Positions 1 through 4,539 of a DNA stretch of 5,154 nt are shown piece by piece (positions within the stretch are counted from its first letter, which is position 1; each line of letters starts with the position of its first letter). This DNA is from an uncultured Bacteriovorax sp. Lineage in GTDB: Bacteria > Bdellovibrionota > Bacteriovoracia > Bacteriovoracales > Bacteriovoracaceae. Both the position numbers and the translations under genes were made by a program. The notes under the pieces were generated by a model. It saw only the letters and a list, made by a program, of their open reading frames with translations. It had not been told where the DNA came from and made no database searches. The stretch covers positions 1-5,154 of the forward strand of contig CALUDF010000243.1 of the NCBI GenBank assembly GCA_943914745.1, in the 5' to 3' direction.

Positions 1-2
1 AG

Positions 3-185
3 CTGGATGAATGCGTGATTGTCCCAATCGTTCTCTTTTTCATTGCAAGTCTTCTTTCTTACTTTTCCATGCGCTCTGAAAGTAACAAGCCACGCATTGA
101 AAATGCTGCTGATATCATTTTTATGGTTGGTCTCTTGAGTCTCTCGGGAATTGCAATCGGTCTTTATTTTGAGTTTGTCCGTTAA
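3..185 (+). CDS. C-terminal end of an integral membrane protein (5' partial)
   Basis: An open frame enters from the left edge and ends at TAA 183-185, giving 60 residues. Two hydrophobic stretches are visible: one of about 16 residues near the start (IVPIVLFFIASLLSY) and one at the C-terminus (DIIFMVGLLSLSGIAIG). A short charged loop (SMRSESNKPRIEN) separates them, so this is a pair of membrane spans with a tail ending FEFVR. No ATG with a ribosome binding site lies in frame. A GTG at 15-17 could in principle start a tiny protein, but the frame is open to the edge, so a truncated larger gene is more likely. The family is not recognised. No hairpin follows the stop codon, and the next promoter begins about 25 bases downstream. 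Confidence 0.6.
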   Translation: MDECVIVPIVLFFIASLLSYFSMRSESNKPRIENAADIIFMVGLLSLSGIAIGLYFEFVR

Positions 186-209
186 TTCACAGGAATACCG
201 CATTCAACC

Positions 210-238
210 TTGAGTTTTACCCCATAAAACGCTAAGAT
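210..238 (+). promoter_or_regulatory. Sigma-70-like promoter of the RAPP leader unit
   Basis: TTGAGT at 210-215 and TAAGAT at 233-238 are separated by exactly 17 bases, a good match to the housekeeping -35/-10 pattern. Transcription would be expected to begin about 7 bases after the -10, at or within a base or two of the GTG at 245. The following ORF would then be essentially leaderless. The transcription start is inferred, not shown. Confidence 0.5.
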
Positions 239-244
239 TTCCTC

Positions 245-589
245 GTGCACAAGACCACAAATACTTACAAAATTCTCTTCTTCTTAAAACTCATCGTTTT
301 AAGCTTTATCTTTTGTTTACCAAAAGCAGAACTGATCACTCTCGAAAAACCGAACTTCTATAAAATCGAAAAGACCGAAGCTTCGGCAGCATTAGTCATC
401 AATCACTCACAAATTGAAAGCAAGGCCACAAAGAAATCAGGGCAGCACCTGGATTTTTTCTTCCCCACGCTGGCACTTCATTTCTTTTCTTCATCACTCA
501 ACTCGGTCACTCACCTATTTATTAACAACTCGCTCACCAGTCACCATGCTTCTGGAGTAAACGCCAGGGCACCTCCCGCTCTTTCATAA
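245..589 (+). CDS. Putative RAPP-type ribosome arrest peptide (regulatory leader ORF, 114 aa)
   Basis: The protein starts with a hydrophobic, signal-like segment (about residues 9-26, KILFFLKLIVLSFIFC). A polar middle follows, then a second aromatic/hydrophobic stretch (about 69-93), and the C-terminus is HHASGVNARAPPALS. The R108-A109-P110-P111 motif is four codons from the end. Family knowledge: the ApdA/ApdP arrest peptides stall the ribosome on RAPG or RAPP motifs near their C-terminus and carry an N-terminal export signal that lets them monitor Sec-dependent secretion. Copper-responsive leader proteins of the CutF/CruR (DUF2946) type also use proline-rich C-termini, but the CxxxC metal motif is absent here; the only Cys is in the signal region. 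GTG 245 is the only usable start, since the frame is closed by TAA at 233-235, and no Shine-Dalgarno precedes it. A 46-residue membrane protein gene lies 55 bases downstream. The arrest role is inferred from motif, position and architecture. Confidence 0.55.
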   Translation: MHKTTNTYKILFFLKLIVLSFIFCLPKAELITLEKPNFYKIEKTEASAALVINHSQIESKATKKSGQHLDFFFPTLALHFFSSSLNSVTHLFINNSLTSHHASGVNARAPPALS

Positions 590-638
590 TTTTTTGTCTT
601 CAACATTAATTTATGAAGGTTCTTTAAGAACCTGGGAG
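564..638 (+). promoter_or_regulatory. Predicted Shine-Dalgarno masking pairing between the RAPP codons and the downstream gene
   Basis: CTCCC at 573-577, within the two proline codons of RAPP, is complementary to the Shine-Dalgarno GGGAG at 634-638 of the next gene, with an extra G578-T633 wobble. An alternative pairing is CCAGG 564-568 with CCTGG 631-635. Either fold would cover the binding site. A ribosome halted on the RAPP codons would occupy roughly 560-590 and prevent both pairings. The complementarity is seen directly; its regulatory use is inferred, and five-base pairings can arise by chance. Confidence 0.4.
618..632 (+). repeat. Perfect inverted repeat (GGTTCTT-T-AAGAACC) just before a Shine-Dalgarno
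   Basis: GGTTCTT and AAGAACC form a perfect palindrome around T625. In RNA the likely hairpin is GGTTC-loop-GAACC with a 5-base loop. It ends one base before the GGGAG of the 46-residue gene. No T-run follows, so it is not a terminator. It may be part of the translational switch, closed within the longer-range pairing of 573-577 with 634-638. Confidence 0.5.
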
Positions 639-644
639 CCGTTT

Positions 645-785
645 ATGAACGAATCAAATGAGAATCAAACACCTTCTACACCTGAAGGAAAAAAGAACTC
701 GAACATGCAAGCCGTTGTCATCTTAGTGGTTTTTATCGTGATGTTTTTAGGCCTTGTGGCCTACGAGATTGCGACTAGAAAATAA
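645..785 (+). CDS. Small single-span membrane protein, 46 aa, probable target of the RAPP leader
   Basis: ATG 645 is preceded by GGGAG (634-638) six bases upstream, which fixes this start. The frame could be stretched back to a TTG at 594, but that would place the good Shine-Dalgarno inside the gene. The protein has a polar, Pro/Asn/Glu-rich N-terminus (about residues 1-20) and one strongly hydrophobic segment at about 22-40 (QAVVILVVFIVMFLGLVAY). It ends in the basic tail ATRK. No Cys or His is present and no family is recognised. It lies 55 bases behind the leader ORF and shares its promoter and terminator, so it is the only candidate for regulation by the leader. By analogy with other arrest-peptide systems it could be a small envelope or translocation accessory protein. 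That is speculation; the sequence shows only that it is a membrane-anchored small protein. Confidence 0.7.
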   Translation: MNESNENQTPSTPEGKKNSNMQAVVILVVFIVMFLGLVAYEIATRK

Positions 786-790
786 TGATT

Positions 791-829
791 TGGGCAGAGA
801 CTACAATCTCCAGTCTCTGCCTATTTTTT
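791..829 (+). terminator. Strong intrinsic terminator, partly shared with the opposite-strand gene
   Basis: A 12-base-pair stem is formed by 791-802 (TGGGCAGAGACT) and 812-823 (AGTCTCTGCCTA), with a 9-base loop and one G-T pair. Six Ts (824-829) follow on the plus strand. It closes the transcription unit that starts at 210-238. The TAG stop codon of the minus-strand peptidase-like gene is read from 821-823, so the stem also contains that gene's end. The hairpin probably works for both strands, although the T-run is weaker on the minus side. Confidence 0.85.
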
Positions 830-1528
830 GTACCAACAACTTGGCCTCTCTTTTGGGTTTCTGAAATTTTCATAACGGCACTGGATGCTGGGGTATCTGT
901 TAAAAAGTGTTTCTTGAACTTTCGTCACATTCACCGCATGCCTACGAAGCTCCCTTTGAACTCCAACCGAATTTGAATCAAACTCCTTTAAAGAATTTAA
1001 CATGTGAAATCCTGCTGCCTCCACCCTTTGACTTACATTTTGGGGCCTTTCTCCAAGGGCCAAAAAGTAACGAGGCAAACAAACACTTGCCGCAAAAAAA
1101 TCAGATTGCCCTTCAGAGGAAGACCACTCGGCCCCTGGCATGCTTTGGTGGGGAGCTCCTCCAATGATGTGGCCGATTTCATGACAGATGATGGCCGCAT
1201 AAGCGTCGTGACTGATCCCTTTAATTCTTGTCGTTCCTCCTAAAACCATAAGACGAAACTGCTCATTATAGAAAGTGACTCCGGCCCCGAAATAAGGGCT
1301 TTCCCACTGGGCATCTAAGAATAAAGGAGATCCAACTTGGTTTAATTCCTTGCTAAAAAGCCCCATAATCTTTGAGGGAATACTGTAGAAATCAATCAGC
1401 TTAACTGGTGAATTGGGGGTCATTTCTGGAGTAAGACAAAATAAATCCGGGCGCCCCGGAGGACAAGAGCTCGCTAAGGCAGAACCTAAAAAAAGTGAAA
1501 TAAACAGGATTTTCAGTACTTTTCTCAT
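821..1528 (-). CDS. Secreted HExxH zinc-metallopeptidase-like protein, 235 aa
   Basis: The start chosen is ATG at 1528, which has AAGGG just upstream and opens a clear Sec signal peptide (MRKVLKILFISLFLGSALA, likely cut before SSC). The frame extends further to a GTG at 1582, but that would put 18 residues before the signal peptide. The core is AAIICHEIGHIIGG, in which H116 and H120 are zinc ligands and E117 the general base in gluzincin-type peptidases. The nearby SSSEGQSDFFAA supplies a candidate third ligand, E139 (or D143). This HE(I/L)GH...EGQxD pairing with conserved Cys resembles uncharacterised secreted proteins known to me from marine and predatory bacteria, recalled rather than searched. 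Six Cys in the mature part (22, 31, 115, 150, 217, 231) suggest disulfides and an exported location. The C-terminal QCRYENF...RPSCWYKK looks like a family signature. Substrate unknown. It stands alone, divergent from the next gene. Confidence 0.75.
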   Translation of the reverse strand: MRKVLKILFISLFLGSALASSCPPGRPDLFCLTPEMTPNSPVKLIDFYSIPSKIMGLFSKELNQVGSPLFLDAQWESPYFGAGVTFYNEQFRLMVLGGTTRIKGISHDAYAAIICHEIGHIIGGAPHQSMPGAEWSSSEGQSDFFAASVCLPRYFLALGERPQNVSQRVEAAGFHMLNSLKEFDSNSVGVQRELRRHAVNVTKVQETLFNRYPSIQCRYENFRNPKERPSCWYKK

Positions 1529-1563
1529 AAAACCCTTATACCAAACTGGAAAATGAACGGTTA

Positions 1564-1586
1564 TTTCGTGAAATTTTTCCACGAAA
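1564..1586. promoter_or_regulatory. Inverted repeat in the divergent intergenic region, possible operator
   Basis: TTTCGTG (1564-1570) and CACGAAA (1580-1586) form a perfect 7-base dyad with a 9-base AT-rich spacer, in the 123-base gap between the divergent genes starting at 1528 (-) and 1652 (+). The spacing would suit a dimeric repressor or a 5'-UTR hairpin of the minus-strand gene. No T-run flanks it. A -10-like TATAAC at 1614-1619 lies upstream of the plus-strand gene, but no convincing -35 was found. The function is a guess. Confidence 0.35.
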
Positions 1587-1651
1587 ACCCCCGCTCATTC
1601 TATTTCCGGATACTATAACCGTGCAAATAGATCACTTAAGACGGAGTATGC

Positions 1652-2221
1652 ATGAAATCATCAGCACTCTTTTTAGCTTCATTTGTCCTTGTATTCAACA
1701 CGGCCATGGCCGCAGAGAAAATTGAGAGAAAACTCTTCACTCTCGAAAAAAGCTATAACTCTGAAAACATTCTTCTCATCCACACCCAGACGGATGAAAA
1801 TTGTAAATTTGTCATAAATAACGACAGCTACGTTGGCTTCTACTGGCTCATGGATGGACTCTCTAAAAAAAATGTCCACCCAATGATCAAAAGTAAAGTC
1901 GAAGAACGCGTGGCCTTCTCTGGCATCAACTCAACACGCGACTCTTTTAAAGTGAGCCTCAATGACCTAAGAGAAATTAAACACGATTTAGAAGACACCA
2001 AGATTGAGGCCATTGCCGCCATTAAAAATGGAAACTGTGAAGTCTCATCCATCATCAAACTTGGTGCTTCGGCAAAATACCGCAAGCTCAACTTAACCCG
2101 CAGCTACTGTGAGGTAGAAACAAATCTCTTGGGTGTTCCAAAAGGATGCAAATACCTTGAGCTTCAAGGAAAAGACGCCGACACTGGTGAATCCATTAAA
2201 GTCCGCTTCAAAGGAAAGTAG
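1652..2221 (+). CDS. Secreted DUF4833-like protein, 189 aa
   Basis: ATG 1652 has GGAG at 1643-1646, five bases upstream. Residues 1-20 are a Sec signal peptide ending TAMA before AEK. The mature protein begins RKLFTLEKSYNSENILL and continues with VGFYWLMDG at about 61-69 and ERVAF at about 85-89. It ends with YLELQGKDADTGESIKVRF at about 168-186. The order 'LF-x-ER/K-N-x-N', then a 'YW' segment, then 'Y-x-E-L-x-G-x-D-x-x-T-G' near the end matches my memory of DUF4833, a family of unknown function. The match is by eye and could be wrong. Four Cys (51, 129, 153, 166) would allow two disulfides in the periplasm. No catalytic motif is visible. The gene ends four bases from the convergent lipoxygenase-like gene, with no terminator in the gap, so the two transcripts probably overlap at their 3' ends. 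Confidence 0.7.
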   Translation: MKSSALFLASFVLVFNTAMAAEKIERKLFTLEKSYNSENILLIHTQTDENCKFVINNDSYVGFYWLMDGLSKKNVHPMIKSKVEERVAFSGINSTRDSFKVSLNDLREIKHDLEDTKIEAIAAIKNGNCEVSSIIKLGASAKYRKLNLTRSYCEVETNLLGVPKGCKYLELQGKDADTGESIKVRFKGK

Positions 2222-2225
2222 CCAA

Positions 2226-3656
2226 CTAAAACTGAATGCTCGCAGCAATATCATCAATTGGCGCAAACTGGGCCTTATCCACTTTTAGTTTTTGATCAAC
2301 GGCACGCAAGTCGTCTTTGAATTCTTTAACGTATTTTTGTAAGAGTGCATTTCTCTTTCCAAAATCATATTCAGCGTCGATGAGTCTTGTTTTCGTCGAC
2401 TCTTTAAAAAAGAGCCTGCGGGCCATTTCATACTTTCCATAATCCCAGAAAGTCGTAAGCTTCCTGCGGTCAATCTTAATTTTCTCTCCCGCCTTAGGAG
2501 GGGCCTGGCGAAGCCTTAAAGGAATTTTTCGAATGTTCATATTACCATAATCGTAATGATCAACAGTGTGCCCGACGCTCACATCAAAGAGATAATAGGC
2601 CACTGTAGAGATCAAAAGTTCTCGGTCGCGCACCAGCTCGACTCCTTTTGGAAATCCAGGAACCCAGGACGAGATATAATCGGCCCACTTGGAGAGATAA
2701 AAAACCTCTGTCTCTGAAAAATCCACAAGAACACTCTTAACGAACTTTCTAAAAACCGGGTAATAGGCCTGGTGGAACTCTCCGTATTTACCAACTATGA
2801 ATTCTGGTTCAAACTGAAATTTAAATGGAGGATAACTATAATTATGTTCAATGCCGTTATAGCCTTCAACCAAAAGATCGCGAAGCCCTTCATACTCTCC
2901 TGGATAAGGGGCATAGGGCATCCACCATTTAGACATGAGTAAAGAACTCTTAAAAGTTAAAACGGCCTTTTCCAAATAGAGCGTAAAGCGCAAATGAGGA
3001 TAAAGAAGTTGAAAGATAATATGATCTTTTGGAAGTGCCGTCTTGGTAATCGCATTGACTGAATCCATTGGAAAATGCAGCAGAGGGTGAACGACTAACG
3101 TCGAACAGAGCGCTCCTCCTTGAAGAACATAGTATTTTGCAAGCTCCCAAGCCTCTCCATTACCTGGTCTAAAAATTGATTTTGTTTCATCAACATAAAT
3201 CTCAAGCACTGAGAACTGATCCCCATCTTTTTTTAAAAGCGTCTTCGTGGCTGAGGCATAAATTCCGGGAAAAGTTTTAACAACCCTGACAGGCTCAAAG
3301 TCGCAAATCCAAATATTATCTTGCAAAAGAACAGTACCAAAAATTTCTTTATCTTTTTCATCAAAAACATTCTTGATAAATTTCGCAAGCATCGTGTGGG
3401 TGAGCATCTGGGAGAATTCAACATCACTTACCGGCTCTAGACCCGGATTCAATAATCCTTTTAAGTAAGCTACCGGTGTATAGGCCAAAGTGAACACGTA
3501 GCGAGACCCAATGTGCCACCACCAATCAATCGCCTCTTTCAGAGGTAAATGAATAACTCCTGCAGCTTCTCCAAAAGGATGTTCAGGGCAAGGTTGGGGC
3601 CATGGGCCTTTTCTACTATAAAGAAAGTCCTTAGGAGCTTTGTAATCAATTCCCAT
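2226..3656 (-). CDS. Short lipoxygenase-superfamily protein, 476 aa, with altered iron-ligand spacing
   Basis: ATG 3656 is chosen because AAAGGA lies eight bases upstream; a TTG at 3686 is in frame but has no such site. Lipoxygenases oxygenate polyunsaturated fatty acids with a non-haem iron. The central core matches the family by eye: W170-x3-AK, then H190 and H194, L-P-x2-H212, and LLYPHLR with H221. Further on, GHTVDH places H363 and H367 where the family has H-x3-N/H/S, followed by a Pro-rich PLRLRQAPP. The chain ends SIQF where relatives end in Ile whose carboxylate binds iron. The spacing is odd: H190-x3-H194, whereas known enzymes have H-x4-H, with no other gap on either side. There is no signal peptide and no PLAT domain, and the length is below the usual 550-660 residues. 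It could be an active minimal enzyme or a diverged, inactive relative. It is the only gene here whose product seems cytoplasmic. Confidence 0.72.
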   Translation of the reverse strand: MGIDYKAPKDFLYSRKGPWPQPCPEHPFGEAAGVIHLPLKEAIDWWWHIGSRYVFTLAYTPVAYLKGLLNPGLEPVSDVEFSQMLTHTMLAKFIKNVFDEKDKEIFGTVLLQDNIWICDFEPVRVVKTFPGIYASATKTLLKKDGDQFSVLEIYVDETKSIFRPGNGEAWELAKYYVLQGGALCSTLVVHPLLHFPMDSVNAITKTALPKDHIIFQLLYPHLRFTLYLEKAVLTFKSSLLMSKWWMPYAPYPGEYEGLRDLLVEGYNGIEHNYSYPPFKFQFEPEFIVGKYGEFHQAYYPVFRKFVKSVLVDFSETEVFYLSKWADYISSWVPGFPKGVELVRDRELLISTVAYYLFDVSVGHTVDHYDYGNMNIRKIPLRLRQAPPKAGEKIKIDRRKLTTFWDYGKYEMARRLFFKESTKTRLIDAEYDFGKRNALLQKYVKEFKDDLRAVDQKLKVDKAQFAPIDDIAASIQF

Positions 3657-3776
3657 TTTTAAAATCCTTTCAAAATATTTATTCAATATTCTGATTGTAT
3701 TACAAAAAAGAAATTTTATTGGTAATTTTTTTTTCAGGATTATCTGAGCGATAGAGTAGAGTGCTCTTCAAGAAAG

Positions 3777-3799
3777 GCCCCTGCTTTTTTCACAGGGGC
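3777..3799 (-). terminator. Probable terminator of the 192-aa protein gene
   Basis: GCCCCTG (3777-3783) and CAGGGGC (3793-3799) make a 7-base-pair GC-rich stem with a 9-base loop. It sits 19 bases after the stop codon of the minus-strand gene ending at 3819. On the minus strand the stem is followed by CTTTCTTG, a broken T-run, so termination may be partial. The A-run in the minus-strand loop is unusual. It separates that gene from the lipoxygenase-like gene downstream. Confidence 0.6.
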
Positions 3800-3818
3800 G
3801 GTATTCATAAATTAAATC

Positions 3819-4397
3819 TTAAACAGCTTGAGGGTATGGATACGGGTATTCATCTTCGTAACACTCTCTTTGCTCTGGGTTACATGTTGGAATGTCATCG
3901 CCATCGTCGCTATCATCATTATCGTGACCTTTAGTTGCGCAGCAGATAAGGATGATCACACCTAGAAGAAGAACGAGCTTCACACCCATGCGGCTTCCCG
4001 ACCAACTTGCCCCTTGAGAGTATCCGCCACTTAGTTTCTCCAGTGCGAAATCTCTCGCTTCATCTGAGGACATAGATTCATCATTAATCGTTTTAGCGAT
4101 CTCTCTTACGTCATTTTGTAATTTTTTGTCTTTGATTTTTGCCAATGTAAACTCAATTAATTCTTTGTTCGTAAGCCCGTGAGCTTGAAGAGACTGGATC
4201 TCTTTTTCAAAACCGCCGACAGTCGTCTTAAAGAACTGTTGGTCTTTTTGATCCCACTCAACATTTAATGAATAATTCATTTCATCAAACGTTTTCTCTA
4301 ATGCTTTGGCCATGGCAGAAGTCTCATTCACCGGCGCCATCGCAAAAGCATGTGTAAAACTCGTAAGCAGTAACAGGGCAGTAAATTTCTTAAACAT
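3819..4397 (-). CDS. Exported protein of unknown function with C-terminal membrane anchor and acidic tail, 192 aa
   Basis: ATG 4397 follows a strong GGAGGA site. Residues 1-19 are a Sec signal peptide (MFKKFTALLLLTSFTHAFA). Residues about 22-125 are helical and charged, with a heptad-like feel (KALEKTFDEMNYSLNVEWDQ; GFEKEIQSLQAHGLTNKELI; SSDEARDFALEKL), followed by a Gly/Ser linker, GGYSQGASWSGSR. One hydrophobic segment at about 139-153 ends in Cys-Cys and probably anchors the protein. The tail is very acidic (DNDDSDDGDD, about 159-168), then has two Cys (172, 179) and a Tyr-Pro run (YPYPYP). With a cleaved signal peptide and one later span, the helical domain would lie in the periplasm and the acidic tail in the cytoplasm. 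Family not recognised. It appears to be a single-gene unit with its own terminator, divergent from the gene at 4540. Confidence 0.75.
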   Translation of the reverse strand: MFKKFTALLLLTSFTHAFAMAPVNETSAMAKALEKTFDEMNYSLNVEWDQKDQQFFKTTVGGFEKEIQSLQAHGLTNKELIEFTLAKIKDKKLQNDVREIAKTINDESMSSDEARDFALEKLSGGYSQGASWSGSRMGVKLVLLLGVIILICCATKGHDNDDSDDGDDIPTCNPEQRECYEDEYPYPYPQAV

Positions 4398-4432
4398 AAT
4401 TCCTCCAAAGAATTTTTATTTACATGAAGAAA

Positions 4433-4461
4433 TTTTTAATCTTTATTTTATGAGGTCGCAA
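4433..4461 (-). promoter_or_regulatory. Possible promoter of the 192-aa protein gene
   Basis: On the minus strand TTGCGA (4461-4456) and TAAAAA (4438-4433) are 17 bases apart. Each matches four of six consensus positions. Transcription would begin near 4426, leaving about 28 bases before ATG 4397, which is enough for the GGAGGA site. The surroundings are very AT-rich, so chance matches are easy. Confidence 0.3.
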
Positions 4462-4469
4462 GTTTTTAT

Positions 4470-4501
4470 AACTAAATTTATTTTTAGTTTTTAAATATAA
4501 G
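4470..4501 (+). promoter_or_regulatory. Inverted repeat followed by a -10-like element upstream of the Cys/His protein gene
   Basis: AACTAAA (4470-4476) and TTTAGTT (4483-4489) form a perfect 7-base dyad with a 6-base spacer. TATAAG at 4496-4501 matches five of six -10 positions. No consensus -35 is visible at the right distance; that position falls inside the dyad. This could mean an activator- or repressor-controlled promoter. It could also be coincidence in a 142-base, highly AT-rich divergent intergenic region. Confidence 0.3.
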
Positions 4502-4539
4502 TCGCTGATTACTTAATTTATTTTTTTAAAGGAGATGCT

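Noticed and set aside
245..589. Copper-responsive DUF2946/CutF-type leader
   Set aside because: The proline-rich C-terminus is similar, but the CxxxC metal-binding pair is missing and no copper gene lies downstream. Not fully excluded, but less likely than an ApdP-like role.
613..627. Mini-ORF ATG AAG GTT CTT TAA between leader and target gene
   Set aside because: There is no ribosome binding site, it has only four codons, and it overlaps the hairpin; probably chance.
594..785. Longer form of the 46-residue protein starting at TTG 594
   Set aside because: No Shine-Dalgarno precedes it, while ATG 645 has GGGAG at the right distance; the extension also has no membrane-protein character.
785..1243. 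Plus-strand ORFs opposite the peptidase-like gene
   Set aside because: They are antisense shadows with low-complexity translations and no ribosome binding sites; the minus strand has a signal peptide and the HEIGH motif.
821..1582. Extended start (GTG 1582) for the peptidase-like gene
   Set aside because: It would put 18 residues in front of a typical signal peptide; ATG 1528 has an AAGGG site.
1564..1586. Dyad as an intrinsic terminator
   Set aside because: The stem is short and AT-containing and no T-run follows on either strand; it lies between divergent genes where no terminator is needed.
2226..3686. Extended start (TTG 3686) for the lipoxygenase-like gene
   Set aside because: ATG 3656 has AAAGGA eight bases upstream; the TTG has nothing comparable.
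3891..3923. EF-hand-like DxSxDG calcium loop in the acidic tail of the 192-aa protein
   Set aside because: The residue at loop position 12 is not Glu or Asp and there is no flanking helix pair; simple acidic composition explains it.
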